This document shows, piece by piece, positions 1-9,594 of a stretch of DNA of 43,317 nucleotides. This DNA is from an uncultured Calothrix sp. (GTDB lineage Bacteria; Cyanobacteriota; Cyanobacteriia; Cyanobacteriales; Nostocaceae), in NCBI GenBank assembly GCA_937973965.1, contig CALJJQ010000032.1, positions 1 through 43,317 on the forward strand, read 5' to 3'. The translations under genes were made by a program, and so were the position numbers. Numbering within the stretch: the stretch's first letter is position 1; every line of letters begins with the position of its first letter. The notes under the pieces are model-generated. The model did not search any database. It was given only the letters and a program-made list of their open reading frames with translations, and had not been told where the DNA came from.

Positions 1-442
1 CGATATATCCTTTCTAGCAGTTTCCAAGAAAGGGAATTTATTTCTTTGATAAAGAACATAATAAGACCTTATCCATAAAACAAGCTGAATCCATTTAATG
101 GTATCATTTATTTGTGTAATTAATTCTGCTTAACTACTTATGCATTGACAGGAACTAAGCAATGGGGGGTATGTGTTTGACTTTAACCTAGTTTTTGGCG
201 ATCGCGGTTGATTTGAATTTGCTCCTAATTAGGAAGCAAGTTTCCGGAGTTTGTGGGAAATGAATGGGGTGTAAGTCCAAAGAAGGGGGATTGAGGAATA
301 GAGACGCTGCATTGGAACGTCTCTACATCCCTTCCTCTGATACAGGGTGTTTTGATTGACACCCATTTGACAAACCAACAAACTTTGGGTTGGAACAGGG
401 ACCCAGTGAATATGCTGTTGGTTATCCTCTAATTACCCATAC
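1..442. other. Intergenic stretch with one small inverted repeat
   Basis: No convincing gene is visible. The only clear structure is an inverted repeat at 300-324 with arms AGAGACG and CGTCTCT around an 11-base loop. It belongs to the AGAGACG palindrome family that recurs in the window (30.9, 32.06, 35.03 and 40.03 kb). It lies downstream of the minus-strand DUF1824 gene and could form a hairpin in that transcript, but no T-tract marks it as a terminator. Confidence 0.6.
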
Positions 443-859
443 TTAGACAAATAAGTCCAGTGGTAGATGACCATACATTTCGTTGATTCCATTTTGGGAA
501 TTAGACTGACAGGAAATTAACACACCGCGATGATGTCCGGAGTAGGAATCGATGTAGCAGAGACCGTTTTTACCGTTCAGTTTGATGTATACCGGACCTT
601 CCATCATTGGTAGATTGCTGGGAGGTTCGTATCCTAGAGCTAGGGAATAGGTTTTCATTGCTAGTAATCCCTCCTCTGCGGTATCAGCACAAATACCCAG
701 AATCAAGTAATCCGAGAGTCGTGTCATGAGGATTAGGGACTGACGGATTAGGGGTTTATCAGAATTTTTAATTGCTGGGGCAATATCGACGCAGTTAAAT
801 TTATTCAGAATTTTTCTTGCGTCTTGATAGCTGAGATGGCGCTGATTTTGGCTGGACAT
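443..859 (-). CDS. DUF1824 family protein
   Basis: 138-residue soluble protein with no signal peptide or membrane segment. Length and sequence, including the region reading GPVYIKLNGKNGLCYIDSY and the C-terminal YGHLPLDLFV, match the cyanobacterial DUF1824 family as I remember it. That family is small, single-domain and of unknown function. The start is the ATG at 857-859; no good Shine-Dalgarno precedes it. It stands alone, divergent from susA with 1.4 kb between them, so context gives no hint of function. Confidence 0.8.
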   Translation of the reverse strand: MSSQNQRHLSYQDARKILNKFNCVDIAPAIKNSDKPLIRQSLILMTRLSDYLILGICADTAEEGLLAMKTYSLALGYEPPSNLPMMEGPVYIKLNGKNGLCYIDSYSGHHRGVLISCQSNSQNGINEMYGHLPLDLFV

Positions 860-2273
860 AATCTGCGTGTTTTTGACTGAGGGTGGGCTAGGTGGAACTA
901 TTGACGTACACTCGACGATTCCAGGTTGGATCGAAAAAACTAAAATTCAAAAGACCTCAATAACTAGATTAAGTCTAGATTACACGGATTGTTGAGATTG
1001 CTGCTTATGGGACATTACTGGCAAATTGGTGGTTTGGGAAAACATCATGACATGACAATTTGTTAAGGGTGTACTTCTGGACTTAATTGATGGTTTGGCT
1101 GTTTCATGTCTGGGCGATTTGGATTGGGTTGGCGTTTTCAATCGGAGTATATGGGTAGGGTTGGTTGACCAAAACCCATAATAACCGGAAATTAGTTGAT
1201 AGGGCGACTCCTCTGATATATCCTACAGGATGGTAGAAATGGAAAAAGTTGAGTTAATTAAATAATCATGAATGGGTTGATTTAAACTACTTGAGCCAAG
1301 GGGGGATTCTCGGAAAAAATTCCAGCATAATTTCCCTGCGATCGCTGATTTTTTTGATGAATAAGGATATTTACCAGCAATAAAAAATAAGCATTTATTA
1401 CTATATAACAATCATTCTGTAACATCTACTTGCTAGGGAATGGGAAATTACAGTGATCAATTCAAAAGTATTGGCAAAGGGCTACGAAGTCACTACAGAT
1501 GTGCTGATGTCAAACGGACGTGGGGGTTAGGGTGAAAATAGGAGTTAACATCGAGATGATAATCCTTAGACCTGATCACAAACAACACTACAAACAACAC
1601 CAAGATAACTTCTGTGATTTTTTCCCATCCCAACCATTTTTTAATTCTTGAGAATAAACGGTTTGTACCATTTCCCGAAAACTTGATACTGTTATTTCCC
1701 TGTGTTTACCCTGTTTGCAGCAACACATCAATCTGTAAGTAAAACGGTATTACCCACCATATATTTCATCCTGAAACAAACCCTTAACTTAAAGCAATAC
1801 CCTAAAGGGGTATGTTTTGTAGTGTGATTTTGGCTGAGTACATCAAGGTGACGGTATATACAGTCTGCGGAAAAAGTCTTTTTGTGAAGCTAGGAAAGGG
1901 GGATTAGCCCACATGTAAAGCTGATTGATACCATTTTTCTTGGAAGTTGATACCTAACGGGGAACTTTCGGCAGCAGGGGAAGAGAATGTATCGAAATTT
2001 GTGTGAAGGTATGACACCGGAACGATGAAAGTGATTTTTTCTCACCTTGACACCCGATGGCAAGTGGCTACGGGTTTACATATCGTTTGGACACAACCAA
2101 ACAAGAAAATAGCTCATGCCTACGGACTATTCCCTACTCCCCCAGCTTTTGTTTACCCTTCTTGACGGTCAAGGAGAGGATTCTACGCTAACGTATGTGT
2201 TATGAACCCACTGGGCTGTGAGGGAATGCCCAAGTTGTCCACAGTTGTTCTTAATGTTGGGGAGTGTAAGCCC
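860..2273. other. Long intergenic region upstream of susA
   Basis: About 1.4 kb without a gene I can support. The only sizeable frame (minus, 1223-1411, 62 codons) has unconvincing composition and no ribosome site. The stretch 1864-1990 shares short blocks (TCTGCGGAAAAAGTCT, then AGGGGAAGA...ATnTATC...AAATTT) with 16850-16950, so it holds a dispersed repeat. A small inverted repeat (ACCCG at 2050, CGGGT at 2070) lies about 200 bases before susA. The susA promoter and any long leader must lie here; no regulator site could be assigned. Confidence 0.5.
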
Positions 2274-4706
2274 ATGCATGACTTGGTTCAAGCTTTGTTA
2301 AATAGCGATGAAAAGGTGGCTTTGCGCCAACTCGTTTCGGTTTTTCGTCGTTTACAGCAGCCCTATTTACTGCGAAATGAGATTTTGCAGGCATTTGGGG
2401 ACTATTGTCGTAGTTCCGAAAAGCCCGCGTATTTTTTCCATGCATCGGCTTTAGGTACTTTGATCCACTATACCCATGAAATTATCCTGGAGGAGGAGAA
2501 TGTCTGGTTTGTGGTGCGTCCCCGGATAGCCTATCAGGAGGTTTGGCTGCTGGCAAATGAGATGACCTGTTTTGAGCAAATGAGTGTTCAAGACTTGTTG
2601 GATGTACGCGATCGCCTGGTGAATCGTTACCAAACTCAATTATTGGAGGTGAATTTCCGTCCATTTTATGAGGGTGATCCCCATTTAGATGATCCGCGCA
2701 AAATTGGTCAGGGGTTAGCTTTTCTCAACCATCACCTCTGTGATGAAATGGCTAGCAATCCGGAATATTGGCTGGAATTGTTATACAAGGGTTTTCATCG
2801 GATTCGCTACAACGGTGTACAGTTGTTAATCGGCGATCGCATTCGTTCCGGTCGGGAGTTTGCCGAACAAGTGACTCAGGCGATTAATTATCTGCGCGAT
2901 CGCCCAGATAATGAACCATTTGCCAATTTCCGGTTTGATTTACAGTCCCTGGGTCTGGAACCGGGTTGGGGAAATACGGCAGGAAGGGTCAGGGAAACTT
3001 TAGAATTATTTAATCGGTTGATGGAATCGGCAGAATCTGCCGTATTGGAGGCTTTTGTTGCTCGTGTTCCGGCAATTTTTCGGGTGGTTCTGGTTTCTGT
3101 TCATGGTTGGGTCGGTCAATCGGGGGTACTAGGCAGACCGGAAACTGCGGGACAGGTAATGTATGTGCTAGAACAAGCACGAGCTTTGGAGGCAAAATTA
3201 CGGGAAGAAGTAAGACTAGCAGGTTTGGATAGTTTGGATATCCATCCCCAAGTGGTGATTCTCACCCGGTTAATTCCCAATTGTGAAGGCACCGCCTGTG
3301 GTTTACGGTTAGAAAAGCTACAGGGTACGGAAAATGGTTGGATTCTCCGGGTACCATTTGTGGATCAGCAGGGGCAAATAGTCCAGGATTGGGTGTCGAA
3401 GTTTGAAATTTGGCCCTATTTGGAAAATTTTGCCCTGGAGGCGGAACGGGAAATCCTTGCTCAGTTACGAGGTAAACCGGATTTAATTGTTGGTAATTAC
3501 AGTGATGGAAATTTGGTTGCCTATCTATTGAGTAAGCGGCTAAAGACCCTCCATTGTCAAATTGCCCATTCCCTGGAAAAGCCGAAGTATTTATTTAGTA
3601 ATCTCTATTGGCAAGACTTGGAGGAGCAATATCACTTTTCCGCCCAGTTTACAGCCGATTTAATTGGTATGAATGGGGCAGATTTTATTATTACTTCTTC
3701 CTACCAGGAAATTGTCGGTACTCCCGACACCATTGGTCAATACGAATCCTATCAATGTTTTACTATGCCCCAGTTGTACCATGTGGTAGATGGGATTGAT
3801 TTATTCCATCCCAAATTTAATTATGTACCACCAGGTATCAATGAAACTGCCTTTTTCCCCTATTTGTCACCGGAACGGGATTTAGAATTACGGGACAGGG
3901 TGCGAGAAATGTTATTTACCAGTACCGACAGCAGTATTCGTGGTCACTTGACTAATCCGGAAAAACGTCCACTATTAGCTGTAGCACCCATAAATACCAT
4001 TAAAAATTTAACTGGGTTAGCAGAATGTTTTGGGCAAAGTCCGGAGTTACAAGCTCGGTGTAATTTAATTTTATTAACTAGTAAATTACATCCGGAACAA
4101 GCTACCCACCCAGAAGAAGCAGGAGAAATTGCGAAACTACATGAAATTATCGATCGCTATGATTTAGAAAATAGTATCCGTTGGGTAGGAATGCGGATTC
4201 CGACAATGGAACTTGGCGAGGCATATCGCATCATTGCAGATAGGGAGGGTGTGTTTGTCCATTTTGCTCGCTTTGAAGCCTTTGGACGCACTTTAATCGA
4301 AGCGATGATTTCTGGTTTACCAACCTTTGCGACAAAGTTTGGTGGTGCATCCGAGGTAATTGATGATGAAAATTTCCATCTCAATCCGACTGACCTGGAG
4401 GGTACTGCCGCAAAAATTCGCCAATTTTTAGATGATTGTGATACCAACCCCGAATACTGGTTAAAAATATCAAATCATCAAATTGAGAGAGTGCGATCGC
4501 ATTATTCCTGGGAAGTACATACAAAACAACTATCTCTGCTGGCGAAAATTTATCGCTTCTGGGATTTTGTCAAGCGGGAAACCGCTCAAGGCTATGCTCA
4601 AGGTGCAAGGCAAGCTTTAGGTTGCTATCTGGATACTTTGTATCATTTTGTTTATAAACCCCGTGCAGCGATGATTCAAACCACGAAAACTACCCATGTG
4701 GAATAG
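2274..4706 (+). CDS. susA: Sucrose synthase
   Basis: GT4-family (GT-B fold) enzyme that reversibly cleaves sucrose with UDP or ADP to NDP-glucose and fructose in the cytosol. The 810-residue product has the N-terminal SusA regulatory region (MHDLVQALL...YLLRNEILQAF), the glucosyltransferase half with the conserved VILTRLIPNCEGTACG segment, and the donor-site E-x7-E motif (Glu668, Glu676) in FEAFGRTLIEAM. The start at 2274 was chosen because cyanobacterial SusA proteins begin at this MH(D/E)L point and GGGGAG lies 9 bases upstream. An in-frame ATG at 2202 would add 24 residues not typical of the family. The next gene, a disaccharide phosphorylase fusion, also yields activated glucose, so the pair may serve storage-sugar use. 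SusA rather than sucrose-phosphate synthase is supported by the lack of an SPP domain and by the length. Confidence 0.95.
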   Translation: MHDLVQALLNSDEKVALRQLVSVFRRLQQPYLLRNEILQAFGDYCRSSEKPAYFFHASALGTLIHYTHEIILEEENVWFVVRPRIAYQEVWLLANEMTCFEQMSVQDLLDVRDRLVNRYQTQLLEVNFRPFYEGDPHLDDPRKIGQGLAFLNHHLCDEMASNPEYWLELLYKGFHRIRYNGVQLLIGDRIRSGREFAEQVTQAINYLRDRPDNEPFANFRFDLQSLGLEPGWGNTAGRVRETLELFNRLMESAESAVLEAFVARVPAIFRVVLVSVHGWVGQSGVLGRPETAGQVMYVLEQARALEAKLREEVRLAGLDSLDIHPQVVILTRLIPNCEGTACGLRLEKLQGTENGWILRVPFVDQQGQIVQDWVSKFEIWPYLENFALEAEREILAQLRGKPDLIVGNYSDGNLVAYLLSKRLKTLHCQIAHSLEKPKYLFSNLYWQDLEEQYHFSAQFTADLIGMNGADFIITSSYQEIVGTPDTIGQYESYQCFTMPQLYHVVDGIDLFHPKFNYVPPGINETAFFPYLSPERDLELRDRVREMLFTSTDSSIRGHLTNPEKRPLLAVAPINTIKNLTGLAECFGQSPELQARCNLILLTSKLHPEQATHPEEAGEIAKLHEIIDRYDLENSIRWVGMRIPTMELGEAYRIIADREGVFVHFARFEAFGRTLIEAMISGLPTFATKFGGASEVIDDENFHLNPTDLEGTAAKIRQFLDDCDTNPEYWLKISNHQIERVRSHYSWEVHTKQLSLLAKIYRFWDFVKRETAQGYAQGARQALGCYLDTLYHFVYKPRAAMIQTTKTTHVE

Positions 4707-4895
4707 GTTTTTTTCATGGCTGGATGCATAGGGAGTGGAGAGTAGGGAGTAGGAATGGGTGATTTTGATGTTTGGCTTTGCCGTGACGACATGGGAGACT
4801 TAGCTAGTAGCACAGAACGAGAAACAAGAGTTTTGCTAATTGTGTCCCCACTCCCTCAGCAGAGAAGGGAAGAGATCGCAGAGGAATAACTGTGT

Positions 4896-5015
4896 GGTGT
4901 TGCTAAATTTTGGTATGAATTCCCAATATATCCTAGAGATATAGCGCTGCTACGTCTCGACACAACATCAAATTTTCAATTTATTCATATCCATATTCAG
5001 CATTCAGCAGCGTCA
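4896..5015 (+). repeat. MITE-like dispersed repeat, copy 1
   Basis: Starts GGTGTTGCTAAATTTTGGTA and later contains CTGCTACGTCTCGACACAAC and AAATTTTCAATT. The order of blocks matches the better preserved element at 37217-37351. The right end is worn, so the boundary near 5015 is approximate. It lies about 100 bases upstream of the GH65 start codon, and the other copy lies just upstream of the GH63 gene. The remaining bases to 5118 are rich in TTCCCTATT/CATTCCC heptamer-like repeats. Confidence 0.6.
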
Positions 5016-5117
5016 ACTGTTTACCACCTATTCCCTATTGCCCATTCCCCATTCCCTAATCAAATAATTACTGTTTACTTGTAACTGGTTCTATGGAAGT
5101 TGGGAGAAGCGAAACTG

Positions 5118-8072
5118 ATGGATATAACTTGGAAGCACGGAGATTTTGTTTATACTGACTGGAATTTGATTGAAACGCGGTTTGACCCCAAGCAAATCCA
5201 TCACCGGGAAACAACCTTTACTATCGGTAATGGGTACTTGGGAACGCGAGGTGGTTTTGAGGAAGGTTATCCCCGTTCAAACCAAGCAACCTTAATACAT
5301 GGTGTTTTCGATGATGTACCCATTGTCTACACAGAATTAGCCAATTGTCCAGATTGGTTGCCTTTAGAAATCACCATCATTACCGGTGATGCTCCCGGTG
5401 AGGTGACTCGCGAACGGTTTCGCCTTGACCGGGGAGAAATCCTCGAATATGAACGGTTACTAGATTTACGACGGGCTTTGTTGCGACGGAAAATTCGTTG
5501 GCGTAGTCCCAGTGGCAAAACAATCGATTTGGAATTTGAACGCTTTGCTAGTCGTGCTGATACCCGTGTCCTCGCCATCCAATGCGCGATCGCTTCAGTG
5601 GATTTTACTGGCAAAATTGAGGTACAAGCTAGTCTCAATGGCTATCCGGAAAACCAAGGCTACAATCACTGGGAACTATTGGATCAATCGGCGACAACCA
5701 GCGAAATTTGGCTACACCTACGTACCCGCAGTTCCCGCATTGAATTAGGTATGGCTAGTCGTCTTCACGTCGTGGGTACGGGAGCAACCATCACCGTAGC
5801 CAATCCCCCCGGCTATCCCACCCAAATCGCCAGTTTTCCTGTCACCCCCGGACAACGGGTGACTGTCGAAAAATTAGTCACATTTTCCACATCCCGCTAT
5901 GGGGAAAAACCCTTAAAATCAGCCCAGGGCAAATTGGCGGTATTACCTAGCTACTACCATTTGAAAACAGCCCATATCCGTGCTTGGAATCGGATTTGGC
6001 ACTACAGTGATGTTGCCATTGAAGGTGAAACCCGTGCAGCCTTAGCCGTCCGTTACAACCTCTTCCAACTATTAATTGCTGCACCCCACGACGATGACCG
6101 GGTGAGCATCGCTGCCAAAACCCTCAGTGGATTTGGTTATCGGGGTCATGTATTCTGGGATACAGAAATTTTTATCTTGCCCTTTTTTATTTTTACCCAA
6201 CCAGAACTAGCTAAAAATTTACTCACCTATCGGTATAAAACCATAGATGGGGCACGTCGGAAAGCCGCCCACTACGGCTACAAAGGAGCAATGTATGCCT
6301 GGGAAAGCGGTGATACGGGGGATGAAATTACACCTCGGTGGTTGCCCCCCAACGACCCCTACGGTGAAGATATTCGCATTTGGTGTCGCGATCGCGAGAT
6401 TCATATTAGTGCCGATGTGGCCTATGCAGTATGGAGCTATTGGCAAGCAACGGGGGACGATGAATGGATGCGCGATTGTGGAGCGGAAATTATCCTGGAT
6501 ACGGCGGTATTTTGGGGTAGTCGGGTAGAATACAACACCAAAAATGAAAAGTATGAAATCAAGGGTGTGATTGGTGCTGATGAATACCACGAAAACTGCA
6601 ACAATAACACCTTTACCAATCGGATGGTGCAGTGGCATCTGGAAAAAGCCCTACGGGTTCACGATTGGCTACGGGGAGTATATCCCCAAAAGGCTGGGGA
6701 ACTAGATACGAAGTTGCAAATTACCACTGCCCGTCGTCATCGCTGGCAAGACATTATTGATAATATTACCATTCATTACGATTCCCACACAGGCTTAATC
6801 GAACAACACGACGGCTTCTTCCAACTCAAGGACATCGATTTACAATCCTACGAACCCCGTCACAAATCCATGCAAACCATCCTGGGAATTGAAGGTGCGA
6901 ATCATTACCAAGTCCTCAAACAACCGGATGTGTTGATGTTGTTATATTTAATGCGCCAATCCCAGGAATTTCCCTACACACCGGAAAACCTCCGGGTCAA
7001 CTGGGAATACTATGCTCCCCGCACCGATATTACCTATGGTTCCTCCCTAGGACCCGCGATTCACGCCATTCTTGCCGCCGACCTCAATCAATCGGAGCAA
7101 GCCTACCACAACTTTATCCAAGCAGCCCTAGTCGATATTGAAGATACCCGTAGAAATGCCCACGAAGGAATTCACGGAGCCAGTGCCGGAGGAATTTGGC
7201 AAGCCGTAGTTTTTGGCTTTGGTGGTGTCCAATTTACTAACTCTGGACCCATCGCCAAACCCCAATTACCCCCCACCTGGACGCGACTACAATTCAAAAT
7301 CCACTGGTGTGGTCAATGGCACGAAGTTGATATTACCCAAGACTCCGCCCAAGTAACAGAATCCCCTACCCATCAGCCCACACCTATGGTAACAAATATT
7401 GATATTGCAGGTTTTATATTTGACCTTGATGGTGTACTAACTGATACTGCTGAATACCATTACCGCGCTTGGCAACGACTCGCCGACGAGGAAGGCATAC
7501 CCTTCGACAGAAACGCTAACGAAGAATTACGGGGGGTTTCTCGTCGGGATTCTCTGCTACGGATAATCGGCGATCGCAAATACAGCGAGGAGGAACTAGA
7601 AATAATGATGACACGTAAAAATAACTACTATGTGGAGTCCATTGAGAATATTACTCCGGCAGATTTACTACCTGGTGCGGGGGAATTACTAGATGAATTG
7701 CGTAGTGCTGGTATAAAAATAGCTCTTGGTTCCGCCAGTAAAAACGCCCGACCCGTCCTGGAAAAGTTGGGAATCGCCGACAAAATCGACGTGGTTGCCG
7801 ACGGTTATAGTGTGGTGAATCCGAAGCCTGCCCCTGATTTATTTTTATACGCTGCCCGCGAAATGCAACTGACACCTAATCAGTGTGTGGTAGTGGAAGA
7901 TGCCAGTGCCGGGATTGATGCGGCTTTGGCTGCGGGAATGTGTGCCATTGGCTTAGGTCCCCAGGAGCGGGTAGGACATGCCCACGTAGTTTTACCGAGT
8001 TTGGCTTCTGTGACGTGGCAAGATATACAAGCCAGACTTCAGGGTGTGCAACCAGTAAGAAATGTGAGGTAA
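5118..8072 (+). CDS. GH65 disaccharide phosphorylase fused to beta-phosphoglucomutase
   Basis: 984-residue fusion. Residues about 1-755 form a GH65 phosphorylase, which uses phosphate to split an alpha-glucosyl disaccharide (maltose, trehalose or kojibiose class) with inversion to beta-glucose-1-phosphate. The general acid is Glu489 in GADEYHENCNNN, and HGASAGG near residue 690 matches the phosphate-site loop of the family. Residues about 765-980 form a HAD-type beta-phosphoglucomutase with FDLDGVLTD (Asp769 nucleophile, Asp771), GVSRR, GSASKNA, KPAPD and VVEDASAG, which converts beta-glucose-1-phosphate to glucose-6-phosphate. The two activities act in sequence, so the product can be channelled or at least made in equal amounts. 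Start ATG 5118 has GGGAGA 10 bases upstream; an in-frame TTG at 5100 is less likely. The disaccharide substrate cannot be decided from sequence. Confidence 0.9.
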   Translation: MDITWKHGDFVYTDWNLIETRFDPKQIHHRETTFTIGNGYLGTRGGFEEGYPRSNQATLIHGVFDDVPIVYTELANCPDWLPLEITIITGDAPGEVTRERFRLDRGEILEYERLLDLRRALLRRKIRWRSPSGKTIDLEFERFASRADTRVLAIQCAIASVDFTGKIEVQASLNGYPENQGYNHWELLDQSATTSEIWLHLRTRSSRIELGMASRLHVVGTGATITVANPPGYPTQIASFPVTPGQRVTVEKLVTFSTSRYGEKPLKSAQGKLAVLPSYYHLKTAHIRAWNRIWHYSDVAIEGETRAALAVRYNLFQLLIAAPHDDDRVSIAAKTLSGFGYRGHVFWDTEIFILPFFIFTQPELAKNLLTYRYKTIDGARRKAAHYGYKGAMYAWESGDTGDEITPRWLPPNDPYGEDIRIWCRDREIHISADVAYAVWSYWQATGDDEWMRDCGAEIILDTAVFWGSRVEYNTKNEKYEIKGVIGADEYHENCNNNTFTNRMVQWHLEKALRVHDWLRGVYPQKAGELDTKLQITTARRHRWQDIIDNITIHYDSHTGLIEQHDGFFQLKDIDLQSYEPRHKSMQTILGIEGANHYQVLKQPDVLMLLYLMRQSQEFPYTPENLRVNWEYYAPRTDITYGSSLGPAIHAILAADLNQSEQAYHNFIQAALVDIEDTRRNAHEGIHGASAGGIWQAVVFGFGGVQFTNSGPIAKPQLPPTWTRLQFKIHWCGQWHEVDITQDSAQVTESPTHQPTPMVTNIDIAGFIFDLDGVLTDTAEYHYRAWQRLADEEGIPFDRNANEELRGVSRRDSLLRIIGDRKYSEEELEIMMTRKNNYYVESIENITPADLLPGAGELLDELRSAGIKIALGSASKNARPVLEKLGIADKIDVVADGYSVVNPKPAPDLFLYAAREMQLTPNQCVVVEDASAGIDAALAAGMCAIGLGPQERVGHAHVVLPSLASVTWQDIQARLQGVQPVRNVR

Positions 8073-8139
8073 ATACAGGGGGAGGCTACAAATAATACCC
8101 TAAATTTAGATTTTGGATTTTACGAAAAGTCAGGGAAGA

Positions 8140-8221
8140 GAAGTTACCGGGAAGATTTTCTTCTTACAAAGTTCTACGGGGGAGTATCCCCCCGTAGACT
8201 TTGCGCTTTCCGGTAAACTTC
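8140..8221. repeat. 82-bp imperfect palindrome downstream of the GH65 gene
   Basis: The inner hairpin at 8167-8203 pairs CAAAGTTCTACGGGGG with CCCCCGTAGACTTTG, with one bulged T. The outer arms GAAGTTACCGGGAAG (8140-8154) and CTTTCCGGTAAACTTC (8206-8221) are also near complements. It begins about 70 bases after the GH65-PGM stop codon and could act as a transcript 3' end structure or be a palindromic mobile repeat. No T-tract follows. Confidence 0.65.
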
Positions 8222-8333
8222 GGGGATATTTATTCTTCCAGCAAAATTTCCCAGATAGATTTTGAATTGGGAACCCTTTTTTATACTAAGGTTTCATCCC
8301 TGCTATCTATCCCATTCTTTTTGAGGGGAATTT

Positions 8334-8823
8334 CACGGATTTTAAACTTTTAAACGCAATAATCCTTGTGAATCAATGATTTTGGAAGTTAAAGTTCAAA
8401 GTGACCTCCAAGTTTAGTTGAGAACAAAGTCAATAACTGACCGATTCCAAGTTTAATGATTTTATTCTCAATATAATTGGAGGTTTTTAGAAACTTTGAT
8501 TTCCCACAAATGATGCTGGACAGGGGTTTTAGGCTTGATAATTCATCCTAGATAGCTCTCTCCCCAGGAGTACTCACTTTAAATTAACGTGAATTCAACG
8601 GATTGTAAATGCTACAATCTCTGTGAATCAATGATTTTGAAGGTTAAGGTTTAAAGTGACCTCCAAGTTTAGTTGATAACAAAGTCAATAACTGACCGAT
8701 TCCAAGTTTAATGATTTTATTCTCAACATACTAGGGAGGTTTTTAAAAAAATTCTATTTCCTACGAATGATACAGGACAAGAGTTTCAGGCTTTATAACT
8801 CATCGAAATCACTTTAAATTAAG
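8334..8823 (+). repeat. Tandem pair of an approximately 255-bp repeat (family 2, copies A and B)
   Basis: Copy A runs about 8334-8588 and copy B about 8589-8823; matching points such as TGTGAATCAATGATTTT (8367 and 8622) are 255 bases apart. Shared blocks include GTGACCTCCAAGTTTAGTTG, AACAAAGTCAATAACTGACC, TTTAATGATTTTATTCTCAA and GGAGGTTTTTA. Each unit ends with CACTTTAAATTAA. A third, inverted copy lies at 31862-32042. No reading frame runs through the units. Each unit contains a conserved inverted repeat (GAGAA or GATAA, then TAACT, and AGTTTA...TTCTC) that could fold as a hairpin. Confidence 0.8.
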
Positions 8824-8906
8824 CCAATATGACAATGTGACGTACTACTTGCATAAGTCCTGTTTGTATATTGTAGGGTTAGCGACATAATTGCAACTCA
8901 AGAAGG

Positions 8907-9277
8907 TTAATTTAATTCCCCTTGTTGTCTATGTTCACTAGCTAATTGAACTTCAATTTCCAAATTGCTAGCTTCTTCTTTTAATTCATGAGTTAACTGT
9001 TCTAGGTCATCTGCAATCAAGTTAATTCCCTCTACCAAATGCTTTCCTTGAGCAAGCTTCTGATCTAACTGCTGAAAACTGGCTTCTATTTCGCCAAAAA
9101 TCCCTTGATATTCATTGCAAGACTGTTGTTTGAATTGAATAATATTAATTGCCTTTTCCCAAGTTAGTTTATAACGAAAATCACTGAACTGCAACTCAGT
9201 ATATTTAACCTTCAATTCCCGAGTTGTTGTAACTTGGGCTAACTCGAATGCTTTTTTTTTAACTGTTGTAGCTTCAT
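8907..9277 (-). pseudogene. Small coiled-coil protein, frame interrupted at an A9 tract
   Basis: Unrecognised gene. The frame from 9215 (a TTG) down to 8907 encodes about 100 residues rich in Glu, Gln and Leu, probably a coiled coil. A better start lies upstream out of frame: ATG at 9275-9277 with AGGA seven bases before it reads MKLQQLKKK, then meets nine A (9252-9260) and stops soon after. Adding one A joins it to KAFELAQVTTTRELKVKYTEL and the rest of the frame without a break, giving about 123 residues. So the gene is either frameshifted, expressed by slippage on the A tract, or carries a homopolymer sequencing error. It is last in a minus-strand group with 9306-9437 and 9595-10275. Confidence 0.5.
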
Positions 9278-9305
9278 CTCATTATCCTGATTAATTTGAA
9301 ACGAT

Positions 9306-9437
9306 TTATATATTTTTTTGAGCTAGGGAACAGGTGATAGAAGCGGTATTGAGTTTGGCTTAATATTGATTCAAATCTGAAAATAAATCTTGTGAGGCAT
9401 TTTCATTAATTTCAAATATAGTTGCAAACAATGACAT
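9306..9437 (-). pseudogene. Possible degenerate small ORF with in-frame TAA
   Basis: ATG at 9435-9437 opens MSLFATIFEINENASQDLFS and continues to a TAA at 9360-9362 after 25 residues. The same frame then continues with AKLNTASITCSLAQKNI to a second TAA at 9306-9308. The second stop is 28 bases before the start of the next gene (9277), an operon-like spacing. It may be a worn small gene or chance; no family was recognised and no strong ribosome site is seen. The rest of the gap 9438-9594 shows nothing. Confidence 0.25.
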
Positions 9438-9594
9438 GTAACATTATGCGGCTGTGTACCGATGAACAAGTCATGCACCCAGATAAATTTATCAAAACAA
9501 CAAGCCTGTTTTCCGTAATTTTGAACCCTACACTTCCTGTCGATTTTCAGCCAGTATTTTTAGGTCATCGCAACACCACAGGTAAATTCCTGTT

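Noticed and set aside
1223-1411. 62-codon minus-strand frame upstream of susA
   Set aside because: No ribosome site, odd composition and no recognisable family; treated as chance.
8334-8823. Possible pair of genes or CRISPR-like repeats
   Set aside because: The 255-bp units have stops in all frames and no repeat-spacer layout.
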